Assembly (NCBI GenBank): GCA_963575745.1
Contig: CAUYUJ010007280.1
Coordinates: forward strand, 456,156-520,155
Length of the DNA: 64,000 nucleotides
Reading direction: 5' to 3'
Origin: Prorocentrum cordatum
Taxonomy: Eukaryota; Sar; Dinophyceae; Prorocentrales; Prorocentraceae
Shown: positions 38,642-48,661 of the stretch, in pieces
Position numbering within the stretch: position 1 is the first letter of the stretch
Layout of the letters: every line of letters starts with the position of its first letter
Notes under the pieces: generated by a model
What the model saw: the letters and a program-made list of their open reading frames with translations, nothing else
The model's database searches: none
Told to the model about the DNA's origin: nothing
Position numbers and translations under genes: made by a program

Positions 38642-39475
38642 CGCCCCCCGCCCACCCCCCCGACCTGGCCTGGCAGCACGGGCGTCCCCCGCGCCCGTTC
38701 TCCAACATCGCGCCGGCCACCCCTCACGCGCGCCGTCCGGCCCTTCCTCGCCAGGGCGGCGGATGGATCCCGCAAAGGGCAGTCCCCACCAAGACGCAGC
38801 GTGCTGGGCTCGGTCGGCCACCCCGCCCAGGTCGCCGCCGTAGGGTCCGTAAGCTCGTCGCGGGCGGCTCTTCTCTCCCAGCCCCTGGCCCGGCCTATCT
38901 GGTTGCGTTTGCTTCCCCTCCCCTCCTCCTTGTCCTCCTCCTCCCTCCCATTTTGTTCCATGTTTCCCTCCCTTTTCCGTCCCTCCTGCTCCCTGCCTGC
39001 TGTCTCCGCCTAGCCCCTTGTGTGCCTGCCCGCCCGCCCCACCGGCCCTGGCCTCCCGCCTGGGCGTTCGTCGTCGTCTGCCTGCTTCTCCCCTCCTCGT
39101 CCCCTTCCGCCGGGCAGCACAGCCTGCCCGGGACCAGCGTGGCGGCATGTAGGGCTTCGGCCGGAGGGCCTGCAGGGATCCCTGATGATGGCCGCCCTGG
39201 CGGTCTCACTTTCTCCCTGCGCGCGCGTGGCTGGATGGAGGGCCCGGCCTCCCGGGGCTGCACTCGGGAGCTGCACCGGGGGGGGGGGGAGCTCGGGGGC
39301 CACACTATAAACTTGGGGGCTACACGCGGGGGCCACGCTTGGGGGCTGCACACCCGCACCGCCGCCCCCTCACTTCTATCACGCGAGAGCGGGGTGCTAC
39401 GCTGTTCATCCGTGCACAGGAAGGACATCTTGAATCTGGGGTGAATCCGCTGTATCCTCCTGGATTCATCCGCTT
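38642..39475. other. Unassigned sequence downstream of the LINE
   Basis: Pyrimidine-rich at 38,910-39,000, then GC-rich with GGGGGCTACACGCGGGGGCC-type short repeats (39,290-39,350). May include the LINE 3' untranslated region. No poly-A or simple tail marks its end. Confidence 0.35.
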
Positions 39476-39479
39476 CAGA

Positions 39480-39876
39480 GGGGGGCGAGGACAGCCGACC
39501 ACCACGACGACGACCACGGCGTTGACCACGACGACGTCCACGACGTTGACGTTGACGCTGACGTTACAGGAATCCGCGCGCAAGACGGCCACCAGACCCG
39601 TCCTGGAGCCCGCTCGTCGAGCCTCCTCCTGTTGTGGAGGAACCAACCTCGAGAACCACCCAAAGACGTCCACGATGACGACGACGGCGCCGATGACAAT
39701 GGCCACGATGCAGACGACGACTCTGCTGCAGATGTCCCGAGGATTTTTTCTCAACGACGCCACGACACTCAAATCCCAAGCGTCGTGGTGAATAAAAGGA
39801 GGCCAGGCCGGCCCGAGGAGATCCACAGAAACACTGAGCGCCACCCTCGCACAGGAACAGCAAGAGCAAGGAGAGA

Positions 39877-39907
<31 letters not shown>

Positions 39908-39910
39908 CAA
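39480..39910. other. ACGACG-rich sequence ending in a (GA)n microsatellite
   Basis: CCACCACGACGACGACC and ACGTTGACGTTGACGCTGAC words give a Thr/Leu-rich + frame. (GA)n lies at about 39,866-39,908. Confidence 0.6.
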
Positions 39911-40089
39911 GCGGCGAGGAGGAACCGCGAGGCCTCCGGCACCGCAGGAGCGATCCCGTTGCCCTCTGGGGGCCGTGAGCCCCCTGGAGGCCAAGGGAGC
40001 ACCGGAAATGTCATCCTTGCTCGACCCCTGACCCTCGACCCTGCGCCCTCGAGCCGCGAAGGAGGGCGGCGGCGGCGGCTGCCGCGCTC

Positions 40090-40188
40090 AAAAGCCTCGA
40101 GAGGTGCCCAGAAGTCTCCACGACGACAACGAGGACGAGGACGAGGACGAGGATGAAGGACGAGGACGAGGACGAGGACGACGACGAG

Positions 40189-40273
<85 letters not shown>

Positions 40274-40300
40274 GCGGCAGCGGCGGCGACGGCGGCGGCG
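40090..40300. repeat. (GAC)n/(GAG)n tract ending in (GGC)n
   Basis: GAGGACGAGG passes into pure GACGACGAC and then GGCGGCGGC. Source of poly-Asp and poly-Ser frames. Confidence 0.95.
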
Positions 40301-40975
40301 GCGGCCAGGAAGACGCGATCATCGCGCTGCAGCCCTGGACCCTCGAACGACGGCGGCCGGGGCGGCGGCCACGACGGCGGCAGCGGTGGCAGCGACGGCG
40401 ACGGCCGCCGAGAACCTCCAGAAGCGACCGCAGACCTTCACAACGACGACGACGTCGACGTCGACGACGAAGACGACGACAAAGACGGCGGCGACGGACA
40501 GCAAGCAGGAATTCTGTGGCCCCGCGGGTGCTTCTGCTGGCATGGCCACATGTTGTTTCAATGCTTGCGGCAGGGCTTGGTTGTTTGCTCGCGTCGCAGC
40601 GTTTCCATCTCCTCTCATTGCCCTGCTTGCCCAGCGGTGCCTTGTATAGCTTGGCACTGAAATTGCCTCTGTCGAAGCAGATTCGAATTAGGACTTGCTG
40701 GCAATCTCGCCTCGGGTCTCTTCACTTTGGTCTTCGCTCCGTGCTTCTGCTGGTCCTCTCACTCTTGCTGCTGCCCGACTCCTGGTAGCAGGAGGAGGAG
40801 GAGGAGGAGGCGGAGGAGGAGGAGGAAGGGATACTAGGAGGAGCGAGAAAGAGGACGAGGAATCATCGACGGGCGGACAGCGGCGCACCCTGCGCGCCTT
40901 CGGGGCGGGGCCCCGGCGGGCGGCGGGGGGCGCCGCGGCGGCCAGCGCGCAGGCCGCGGCGGCCAGCACCGCTGG
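40301..40975. other. Unassigned GC-rich sequence
   Basis: GGCGGCC and GACGACG words continue to about 40,500, then mixed sequence, then a GGA run at 40,789-40,828. No gene supported. Confidence 0.4.
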
Positions 40976-41220
40976 CGGCGTCGTCGTCGTCGTCGTCGTC
41001 GTCAGCGTCTTCGTCGTCGTCGTCGTCGTGGAGGTCGTCGTCGTGGAGGTCGTCGTCGTGGAAGTCGTCGTCGTCGTCGTCGTCGCCGTCGAGGTCGTCG
41101 TCGGTTGTCGTCGTCGAAGCGTCGTCGTTTCAACGCGCGCGGAGGGGAGCGCGCACGGGGGGAGGGAATGAGGGACGGGGTAGAGGAGGAGGAGAAGAGA
41201 GAGAGAGAGAGAGAGAGATG
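40976..41220. repeat. (GTC)n array and (GA)n microsatellite
   Basis: GTCGTCGTCGTC with GTGGAGGTCGTC variants to about 41,112. (GA)n at about 41,190-41,218. Confidence 0.9.
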
Positions 41221-41387
41221 ATGAGTAGGAATGGACCTCGCCCCTTCGCGCACACAGGGTGGTAGCGGGAGGGAGCGGCCATCTGAGAGGGCGGGGGGGG
41301 GAGAAAGCAGGCGTTCTGAGATGCCTCTGGGCCGTTCTGAAAGCTTTGTTTCTTAGTTGTTGTTGTTGTTCCCTCTGGGACGTTCTT

Positions 41388-41565
41388 AGAGGAAGAAAAA
41401 AGACCATCAACATAAGCTTTGGCACTCCGCTCGGATATCTTGGATCTGCGCTGGACCCCCAGAGGCGCGCGGGGGGCTGCGCCGGAGGCGGCAGGGGGGG
41501 TGGGCGCCCAGTGCAGATCCAAAAAATCCGCGCAGAGCGCCAACAGTTAATGTTTATGGTTGTTC
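41388..41565. mobile_element. Family A element, variant subfamily (A7)
   Basis: AGAGGAAGAAAAAAGACCAT, CAACATAAGCTTTGGCACTC, CGCTCGGATATCTTGGATCT mirrored by AGATCCAAAAAATCCGCGCA and GAGCGCCAACAGTTAATGTT. The core hairpins are degraded. The AGAGGAAGAAAAAAG start and GCGCTCCGCG-type arms match A6. Confidence 0.8.
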
Positions 41566-41568
41566 GGC

Positions 41569-41722
41569 GGTGGACAAACCTCCCTTCAATAGACCTCCAT
41601 TTAGCGCAAACGGCCTAGGACCGAAACCCACGGACCTCGACCCGAAAAAATGACGGCCGCGACGCCCTCTCGCGAACGGAGAACGGCCAATTCGCTAATC
41701 GACGTGTCAGGGTAGGTCTATC
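41569..41722. mobile_element. Family K element (K2)
   Basis: CGGTGGACAAACCTCCCTTC, CCGAAACCCACGGACCTCGA, TGACGGCCGCGACGCCCTCT and ATCGACGTGTCAGGGTAGGT. Located between A7 and A8. Confidence 0.8.
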
Positions 41723-41791
41723 AACCTCCGAGCTGTTTTCTTTTTCGAGTTCTGCGAGTGCCGCTGCCGTGCGAGAATCCCCGCGCCAAGT

Positions 41792-41990
41792 AGGGGAACA
41801 AAAAGTGGCATAAACATAAAAACGCGGCGGTCCGCGCGGCTTTCTCGGATCGGCGCTGGACCCCCCTCACTGGCGCGCGGAGCGCGCCAGGGGCGGCGCC
41901 GGAGGCGCCGCCGGGGGGTCCCAGCGCCGATCCGAGGAATTCGCGCGGACCTCCGAGTTTTCATGTTTATACCACTTTTTGTTCCCCTAC
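41792..41990. mobile_element. Complete family A foldback MITE (A8)
   Basis: Best-preserved copy. GGGGAACAAAAAGTGGCATA is mirrored by CCACTTTTTGTTCCCC with TA on both outer sides (AGTA|GGGG...CCCC|TACC). The core GGCGCGC-GGA-GCGCGCC and GGCGGCGCC-GGA-mirror hairpins are intact. No coding capacity. Confidence 0.92.
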
Positions 41991-42139
41991 CAAGGCCACC
42001 CCCCTCGCGCCAGCGCCTCATGGGCGCGCCGCCGACGGGGGGCGAGCGGATGCTGCCGGAGGTGACCCCGGTCGCCGAGGTGCCTCCAGGATCTCCTTGC
42101 AGACCCCGAAGGCCTCCAGAGCATCCCTCGCGGTGAAGA

Positions 42140-42173
<34 letters not shown>

Positions 42174-42203
42174 TGTATATATATACACATATACATATGT
42201 AAA

Positions 42204-42238
<35 letters not shown>

Positions 42239-42242
42239 GTGT
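42140..42242. repeat. (TA)n microsatellites
   Basis: ATATATATATATATATAT runs at about 42,142-42,172 and 42,213-42,240. Between them lie GGTGTATATATATACACATA and a short CTCTCTCT run. Confidence 0.95.
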
Positions 42243-42371
42243 GCATGTGTATGCACACATGCATATACATATGATTGAATGAAACTATCGTTTAAGAGAT
42301 CTGGGCCAGCTTCCCCGAGGCTTCTGCAAAACAAGCTCTGGTGTACACTTCGGCCGTCAGCGCTGGAGGGG

Positions 42372-42460
42372 CGAGCGTGCTCAAGAAACTGGGCCAGCGT
42401 TCCCGCAGGTTGGTCAAGAAACGCTGGCCCAGCTTTTCGGCAGGAGGTTTCTTAATGGGA
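42372..42460. repeat. Family U hairpin segment, copy 2
   Basis: AAACTGGGCCAGCGTT and AACGCTGGCCCAGCTTTT are inverted copies separated by CCCGCAGGTTGGTCAAGA. Same text as at 9.94-10.01 kb. Confidence 0.8.
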
Positions 42461-42464
42461 TGCT

Positions 42465-43200
42465 CGACTGTACATACATGTCCAGTGCGTCGTGGACTTC
42501 CTTGGGAGGGGCGCTGCAAGACCGAGGCGAGGTGGACATGGACACAAATCGAACCTCTAGGGGCAGATATGTTTCTCCACCTCCAGTGCGCCTCGAGTTT
42601 CTGGGGAAGGGGGTCTTGCCCGCACACGGGAAGGGGGTCTTCAGCGCTGCGCGAAAGGCTGGGGACACCCTGGACCAGAGAAAACCCTGGCAGCCCCCGA
42701 CACCGACATCCGCCGAAATCATGTCTTCAGTCTGTGACCCTGGGGAGGTCCCGACCGCTTCCCAACGTGTTTTAGTTTCCCAGATCGTATTTGATGGCCC
42801 CAGGGCCCGAAAACAGCCCCCAGGGCCCGAAATCAGAGGAACAACGCTGGCAGAAAAACAAAAATATCTGTTATTGCACTGTAGATATGCAAGCTTTGGG
42901 GTGCAAGCTATGTGGTGCAGAGTACGTGCTGAAAGCTAGAGGCGGCAACGAGGCGGCAACGGGCGGCAGCATGGCAAGACCTCGCCGGGCACATCCAACA
43001 CTCCTCAACAACAGAGGAAAGACCTCCTGAGTGAAAGCAGTGTTCGGAGAAAATCGTCGAGGACCTCGGGAAACCAAAAGGTGTCAAAACTGCCACTCTC
43101 TCCCTCGGTGCGTTCTGACCAGATTTTCGACGCGAATCCGACCGTGGCGACGAGGGCCTCCCAGGAGACTCAAACAGGCGAACTCGAGGGAAGGGTAGCG
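42465..43200. other. Unassigned mixed sequence
   Basis: No gene recognised. A weak family B-like stretch occurs at about 42,735-42,830 (GGTCCCGACCGCTTCCC, CCCAGGGCCCGAAAACAGCC). Confidence 0.35.
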
Positions 43201-43205
43201 GCTCC

Positions 43206-43410
43206 TCTTGAGCAGGGACCGACCGTCACATCATTCCTCTAGGCCTACCACGACATGTTCTCATAATCAAAAAGTGTTCGAAGACCAAGAGCAAGACGGT
43301 CTCCGCCAGAAACGCCCTATAAGAACATCTCGTGCAGACCACAAGAGGTTCTTAGAACAGTCGCCGGTGGGCCTATAGGCAAGCCAGGACGCCTCGCCAC
43401 TGCTCGAGGA
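43206..43410 (+). mobile_element. Family C element (C3)
   Basis: TTGAGCAGGGACCGACCGTC, CATTCCTCTAGGCCTACCAC, a shortened palindromic centre, CAGAAACGCCCTATAAGAAC, GCAAGCCAGGACGCCTCGCC and ACTGCTCGA. Confidence 0.85.
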
Positions 43411-43439
43411 AGGGCAGCGGCTTCTCCTCAGATACGCGA

Positions 43440-43622
43440 CGGCGTGATTTTTTCAGGACGGCGTCCCTGGAAGTCCCGACCCTTTCCCCCGGGACCAGTT
43501 TTCCGTCCCGAGTCGTTTCTTGACGGTCCCGAGGCCCAGCGAGGACCCCCCGGGGCCGTAAATCGCCAAAAACCTTCCGCCCTGATTGTTTTTTGTTTTA
43601 CGACGCGATCGTGTCTGGGGTC
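43440..43622 (-). mobile_element. Family B element (B10)
   Basis: TGATTTTTTCAGGACGGCGT, CCCTGGAAGTCCCGACCCTT, CGAGTCGTTTCTTGACGGTC, CCCCCGGGGCCGTAAATCGC and the end CGACGCGATCGTGTCTGGGG. A clean reverse copy. Confidence 0.9.
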
Positions 43623-43627
43623 CCTCC

Positions 43628-43830
43628 TCTTCGGAGATCTTCTGACCCGGGTCAATCCAGACCCGGGTCAGCAGGAAACCAAAAACTGCAATGCAGGAAC
43701 AAAAAGACTGCAACGCAGGTCTTCGCAAACCCGGGTCAGCCAATAGGCGCGGCCGCCTCGCGGCCACGAGCGGCTCGCTGACCCGGGTCAGCCGCGGGGG
43801 GGCCTTCGCAGGATCCTGCAGGATCTGGAG
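43628..43830. repeat. Family T: GACCCGGGTC palindrome cluster
   Basis: TGACCCGGGTCA occurs at 43,639 and 43,779, with GACCCGGGTCAGC and AACCCGGGTCAGCC variants between. Ends in CAGGATCCTGCAGGATC. A diverged relative is at 58.80 kb. Confidence 0.75.
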
Positions 43831-43881
43831 CCCTGGCCGACCCCCGTTTGCAGCGACCCCCGTCTCTTGACCCAGACCCCG

Positions 43882-44078
43882 ACGTCATGATTTTTTCATT
43901 ACGTCGACCCCTGGAGGTCTCGACCCATTCCCCTGGACCGTTTTTTCATCCTGAGTCGTTTTTTGACGGTCCCGAGGGCCAGTAAGGGCCCCCAGAGGCC
44001 GAAAATTGAGAAAAAGAAAAAAAAACTCCCGCCCTGATTTGTTTTGTTTTACAACGGGGTCGTGTCTGGAGTCCCTCC
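43882..44078 (-). mobile_element. Family B element (B11)
   Basis: CCCAGACCCCGACGTCATGA, TACGTCGACCCCTGGAGGTC, GAGTCGTTTTTTGACGGTCC, CCCCCAGAGGCCGAAAATTG, then an A-rich stretch and the end CGGGGTCGTGTCTGG. Confidence 0.85.
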
Positions 44079-44089
44079 TCTGATTATCG

Positions 44090-44228
44090 TTATGTCGGGC
44101 GTGTCCCCCTACAGGGGGGTTTTCGACGAAAAATAAAAAAACAACGAACATATTCAAAAAATAATCCAAACATGCTCTGGGTTTGTCATTTCTCGTCGAA
44201 AATCCCCCTGTCGGGGGACAGCCCCGAC
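44090..44228. mobile_element. Family H element (H3)
   Basis: GTCGGGCGTGTCCCCCTACA-GGGGGGTTTTCGACGAAAAA is mirrored by TTCTCGTCGAAAATCCCCCTG-TCGGGGGACAGCCCCGAC. The inverted ends are about 37 bp. AT-rich centre. Confidence 0.85.
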
Positions 44229-44229
44229 C

Positions 44230-44430
44230 TCTGCTTCTCGTCCGCGCTCCGGGGAGGGCCGCGGCGGCGCGGGCGGCCTGCCCAGCCCGCCCCCGCGGCG
44301 CCCGCGGCGGGGGCGGCGGCCGCGGCCCGCGCGGGGCCGGCGCGGGGCGCCCCGCGCGAGGGCGCGCCGCGGCCCGGGCCTGCGGGCGGGGGGAGGGCCC
44401 CGAGAGGTGCTGCACGGGGCGACGACGTTT
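44230..44430. other. GGC/GCC-rich segment
   Basis: GCGGCGCGGGCGGCC and GCGGCGGGGGCGGCGG words, with Ala/Arg/Pro frames in all phases. No gene. Confidence 0.6.
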
Positions 44431-44605
44431 ATTCAAGGGGCCCTGGGACACACAAGTGAATACACACACATAAAAAAAAGGATTCCCCATCTCTTCCCAT
44501 ATTTTCTGGGTTTCTATCTTCCCCCCCGACTGCCCATATTTTCCCATATTTCCGGGGGAATCTACGATGAATTGTGTCCGTGTGTTTTCTCCCCTCCTGA
44601 TTTAT
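44431..44605 (+). repeat. Interspersed element R, copy 3
   Basis: TATTCAAGGGGCCCTGGGAC, ACACAAGTGAATACACACAC, TTCCCATATTTTCTGGGTTT, GCCCATATTTTCCCATATTT, CGATGAATTGTGTCCGTGTG and CCCCTCCTGA. Full length. Confidence 0.9.
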
Positions 44606-44639
44606 ACCTCCATTTATACCCAGACGCGTCGTGGCAAAC

Positions 44640-44785
44640 AAAAAAAAAAAATCCCCCGGGGGGCCCTCGCCGGGCCTCGGGGCTGTCAACAAAAAAAACT
44701 CGGGACGGAAAACGGGTCCCGGGGGAAAGGTCGTGACTTCCAGGGACGCCGCCCAGAAAAAATCAGGACGTCGCATGTCCGGGTA
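44640..44785 (+). mobile_element. Family B element, left-truncated (B12)
   Basis: CCCTCGCCGGGCCTCGGGGC, AACTCGGGACGGAAAACGGG, GACGCCGCCCAGAAAAAATC, ACGTCGCATGTCCGGG. Starts after a poly-A run. Confidence 0.8.
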
Positions 44786-44847
44786 CATCTGGGCGAATCC
44801 CTGAACCCAAAAACGTTCTCATATTTTGGGGGCGTAGCTGCTGTAGC

Positions 44848-45012
44848 TTCTACTTCCGCCGCCTTCCGCCGCCCTTCCGCTGGCTTTTGCTGGCGGAAGC
44901 GGCCTCGTTTTGCTCCCGCCGACCTTCCGCCGCCCTTCCGCCGCCTTCCGCTGCGGAAGATATGGCAACTCCTTCGATCCTTAAAGACAAGGCCGTGTTT
45001 GGAACTCCCCAC
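44848..45012. repeat. Family L: CTTCCGCCGCC repeats with conserved tail (L1)
   Basis: Repeated CTTCCGCCGCCCTTCCGC words with a GCTGGCTTTTGCTGGCGGAA hairpin, then CTTCCGCTGCGGAAGATATG and CTTCGATCCTTAAAGACAAG-GCCGTGTTTGGAAC. The tail recurs at 54.70 kb. Confidence 0.75.
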
Positions 45013-45460
45013 ATATGCACTGCGCCCTGGTCACGCCCATCCTGAGCCTGGTATCGTTGTATATGCCACGCCCTCTTGGCTTGGCCATGTGGGCGTATAC
45101 ACAGCAGCTGGGTTCAGGATGGGCCCGGCCAAGGAGCAGTGGATCTGTAGAGATCTAGTCGCCCTGCTGCTGGCTGGCAGGGCGCGCCGTCAAAGGCAAC
45201 CTGCGGACTAAACCTCAGCTGACGCGGCGCGCAGGATGCACCACGCAGCGCATTGATACGCAGCCCAACGCGCAGACTGAAAACGTATAGGTCTGACGCG
45301 ATACGTTCGCCACAAACGTGGGCCAACCCGCGCCGCGCCAGCACGCAACATGTTGACACAAACGCCTTGAGCACGGCACGCGGTGCGTATCAACACGGGC
45401 GTACCGAGGCAGCCAACGTCAAAACTGCTTCCCATCCTCACCATCGGTTTCGACTGTACC
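45013..45460. other. Unassigned moderate-GC sequence
   Basis: The + frame ending at 45,211 has a plausible composition (VVYATPSWLGHVGVYTAAGF) but is preceded by repeat family L in the same frame and has no recognised homologue. It could be an exon fragment. Confidence 0.25.
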
Positions 45461-45463
45461 ATG

Positions 45464-45515
45464 AAGGGGCCCCAGGACACACAAATAAATACACACATTT
45501 TTGGTTTTTAAAAAA
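45464..45515 (+). repeat. Element R, left part only (copy 4a)
   Basis: GAAGGGGCCCCAGGACACAC and AAATAAATACACAC, then divergence into TTTTTGGTTTTTAAAAAACT. The matching right part is at 50,229-50,335, after the satellite composite. Confidence 0.8.
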
Positions 45516-45516
45516 C

Positions 45517-45770
45517 TACCTTGGCGACGTGCCCGACCCCTGCGCAAACCCGGGGCGGAAATAGTTTAGGAAACTTTATAACAGGGGCGACGACGGAGCG
45601 AGGGTTACATATGTCTGCAGACGGAATTCGGGAGACTCGCAGGACACTGGCTACAGGACAAGGACTTGATAAAGCTGATAAGTTGCAGTCCCTGAGCACC
45701 CCTAGCCACTTCGAAAGTGGGGATCTCATATCGCAGCCCCTGAGAGATGGCGAGGTCTAACTTGAGTCTC
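45517..45770 (+). repeat. Module X, copy 1, with one diverged 102-bp monomer
   Basis: CTTGGCGACGTGCCCGACCC, GCGGAAATAGTTTAGGAAAC-TTTATAA, GGGTTACATATGTCTGCAGA, CGGAATTCGGGAGACTCGCA, GGACACTGGCTACAGGA and CACCCCTAGCCACTTCGAAA. A single degenerate satellite piece follows (ATCGCAGCCCCTGAGAGATG, GCGAGGTCTAACTTGAGTC). Confidence 0.85.
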
Positions 45771-45774
45771 CGGC

Positions 45775-46865
45775 GAAGCCCCAGAAACAATAACGGTTCG
45801 AGGATGATGTGATCGAGGGCCTCAGAACAACTCACGAGGCATGAGGGGCGTCTCGCGGAGAGCAAGCTGTTTCTTTCCGCTTCGCCCCCTGCAATTGAGG
45901 TGCAAAGCGCCTTCATCTTTTACGTGGTACAACTCTTTACCCAACGGGTTCCAAACAATCTGATGCAGCATAAACGCAGACACATGCGATTGAACTACTA
46001 CTCGCCAGGCTCCCTAAGAGCCCCCGCTGACGTGGCAGCAGCAACATGACGTGGAGAGCACGAGTGTGGCGACAAAGGAAGGTCGGAGGAAAGGGAGGGA
46101 CGATGTTTTGAGGCATGCCAGTTGTCGCCACAGTCATTGCAAGATGCAAGAGCTGCACAGAACGGAAATTAACAGCTAGCAAAAGAGCTTGCGCCACGTG
46201 GGGCCTCGCTCTTCATTCACTCGACGCCCCAGTAGGCGGTGCGGGCGCGTTTGCCGCGCACGCGCCTCGCACGCAGGCCCCAAACGCTAGCCACTGTATC
46301 ATGAGTCGACGCACTGCTCATCAGTCTTCCAGTCGGCAAGTCTACGTCTACATAGGGCTCCCCGTGGCCTAATGCACCTGCTTGGATATCTACCAAGATC
46401 ACATTGCGCAGTTCAGGGATTCCCATACTGGGGTCGATACGTCTGTTCCAGCATTCTTCTTTATCCTACTCCGCCACCAGACTCAGCAATCCGCCGGCAT
46501 ACACGGCCCAGAGGCGCAGCAGAAGAATGCTATCATGATATCTCGAGTACAAAGTCATCCCCATGTGCAGCGGCGGAATGCAACGGCTTGCCACGCGGGA
46601 CTTTCCTTTCGTGTCACGCAATTCGCCGCAAGCGACGGCGGCGCCGTCGCCTCTGATGAGCAGCGAGCACCAACGGCCGGCGGACACGCTCGTGTAGGTC
46701 AGCCCGCGCGGGGGCTCCGGGATGTTACACTGCCCCCATGTGTTCCATCCGCTTGCAACCGGACGACGGTGACGGTGACGCAACGACGACGACGGCGACG
46801 GCGACGCCGACGGTGACGAAAATACGACGCCGACGACGATGACGACGCCGAGCAGGCCCTCCCGG
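45775..46865. other. Unassigned mixed sequence
   Basis: Non-repetitive apart from a GACGACGACGGCGACGG stretch at 46,760-46,850. Frames of 60-180 codons exist on both strands with no recognised product. Confidence 0.35.
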
Positions 46866-46868
46866 CAA

Positions 46869-48330
46869 GCCTCGAAAGTGGCGACAGTTTCACAGATCGC
46901 AGCCCCCCCAGGGATGGCGAGGTCTAATTTGAATCCGCGCGTGGCCCTCACTGTGCTGGGCCCCCCAGCAGGCCTCGAAAGTGGCGACAGTTTCACAGAT
47001 CGCAGCCCCCCAAAGGATGGCGAGGTCTAATTTGGGTCTGCGCGTCGCCTCACTGTGCTGGGCCCCCCAGCAGGCCTCGAAAGTGGCGACAGTTTCACAG
47101 ATCGCAGCCCCCCAGGGATGGCGAGGTCTAATTGGGGTCCGCCCGTCGCCCTCACTGTGCTGGGCCCCCCAGCAGGCCTCGAATGTGGCGACAGTTTCAC
47201 AGATCGCAGCCCCCCAGGGATGGCGAGGTCTAATTGGGGTCCGCCCGTCGCCCTCACTGTGCAGGGCCCCCCAGCAGGCCTCGAAAGTGGCGACAGTTTC
47301 ACAGATCGCAGCCCCCCAGGATGGCGAGGTCTAATTTGAATCCGCGCGTGGCCGTCACTGTGCTGGGCCCCCCAGCAGGCCTCGAAAATGGCGGCAGTTT
47401 CGCAGATCGCAGCCCCCCAGGGATGGCGAGGTCTAGTTTGAATCCGCGCGTCGCCCTCACTGTGCTGGGCCCCCCAGCAGGCCTCGAAAATGGCGACAGT
47501 TTCGCAGATCGCAGCCCCCCAGGGATGGCGATGTCTAATTTGAATCCGCGGCCCCTCACTGTGCTGGGCCCCCCAGCAGGCCTCGAAAATGGCGACAGTT
47601 TCGCAGATCGCAGCCCCCCAGGGATGGCGAGGTCTAATTTGAATCTGCGCGTGGCCCTCACTGTGCTGGGCCCCCCAGCAGGCCTCGAAAATGGCGACAG
47701 TTTCACAGATCGCAGCCCCCCAGGGATGGCGAGGTCTAATTTGAATCCGCGCGTGGCCCTCACTGTGCTGGGCCCCCCAGCAGGCCTCGAAAATGGCGAC
47801 AGTTTCGCAGATCGCAGCCCCCCAGGGATGGCGAGGTCTAATTTGAATCCGCGCGTGGCCCTCACTGTGCTGGGCCCCCCAGCAGGCCTCGAAAGTGGCG
47901 ACAGTTTCACAGATCGCAGCCCCCCAGGGATGGCGAGGTCTAATTTGAATCCGCGCGGGTGCCACTGTGCTGGGCCCCCCAGCAGGCCTCGAAAGTGGCG
48001 ACAGTTTCACAGATCGCAGCCCCCCAGGGATGGCGAGGTCTAATTTGAGTCTGCGCGTGGCGTCACTGTGCTGGGCCCCCCAGCAGGCCTCGAAAGTGGC
48101 GACAGTTTCACAGATCGCAGCCCCCCAGGGATGGCGAGGTCTAATTTGAATCTGCGCGTCGCCCTCACTGTGCTGGGCCCCCCAGCAGGCCTCGAAAATG
48201 GCGACAGTTTCACAGATCGCAGCCCCCCCAGGGATGGCGAGGTCTAATTTGAATCTGCGCGTCGCCCTCACTTTGCTGGGCCCCCCAGCAGGCCTCGAAA
48301 ATGGCGACAGTTTCACAGATCGCAGCCCCC
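46869..48330 (+). repeat. 102-bp satellite array A (14 full copies and one partial)
   Basis: GCCTCGAAARTGGCGACAGT starts lie at 46869, 46972, 47074, 47176, 47278, 47379, 47481, 47580, 47682, 47784, 47886, 47986, 48087, 48189 and 48292, with spacings of 99-103 bp. Unit order: TTYRCAGATCGCAGCCCCCC, AGGGATGGCGAGGTCTAATT, TGAATCCGCGCGTGGCCCTC, ACTGTGCTGGGCCCCCCAGC. Because 102 is divisible by 3, frames stay open on both strands, but indels move between frames without stops, so it is not read as coding. Confidence 0.97.
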
Positions 48331-48452
48331 CGCAGGCAAGACAGGAAGAGGCAGGGAGGGAGGGAGGAGGAGGAAGGAAGGCAGGAGTGGAGACCACACT
48401 GCTCTATTCAAAACGAATACCCAACCAAGGAGGGTTGGGGGGAAATTACCCT
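48331..48452 (+). repeat. Module Y, copy 1
   Basis: CGCAGGCAAGACAGGAAGAG, an AGGGAGGGAGGAGG run, GACCACACTGCTCTATTCAA and AACGAATACCCAACCAAGGA-GGGTTGGG. Repeated at 50,124-50,228. Confidence 0.9.
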
Positions 48453-48454
48453 GG

Positions 48455-48660
48455 CGACGTACCCAACCCCTGCGCAAAAGCGGGGCGCAAATAGTTTAGG
48501 ATACTTTATAAGGGGGCGATGACGGAGCGAGGGTTACATATGTCTGCAGACGGAATTCGGGAGACTCGCAGGACACTGGCTACAGGAAAAGGGCTTGATA
48601 AAACTGATGATTTACAATTCCTGAACACTCCTAGCCACTTCGAAAACGGGGATCACAGCA
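48455..48660 (+). repeat. Module X, copy 2
   Basis: CTGGCGACGTACCCAACCCC, GCAAATAGTTTAGGATACTT-TATAA, GGGTTACATATGTCTGCAGA, CGGAATTCGGGAGACTCGCA and CTAGCCACTTCGAAAACGGG. About 90 percent identical by eye to copy 1. Carries a TTTATAA-type AT box. Confidence 0.92.
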
Positions 48661-48661
48661 G

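Noticed and set aside
44567-45211. 214-codon + frame with a protein-like C-terminal part
   Set aside because: Its first half is elements R, B and L read in frame. The last 60 codons are not recognised, so only an unassigned region is recorded.
47027-48397. 456-codon minus-strand open frame made of 34-residue repeats
   Set aside because: It is the 102-bp satellite read in threes. The opposite strand and a second minus frame are also open, single-base indels move between frames without stops, and no flanking unique coding sequence exists.
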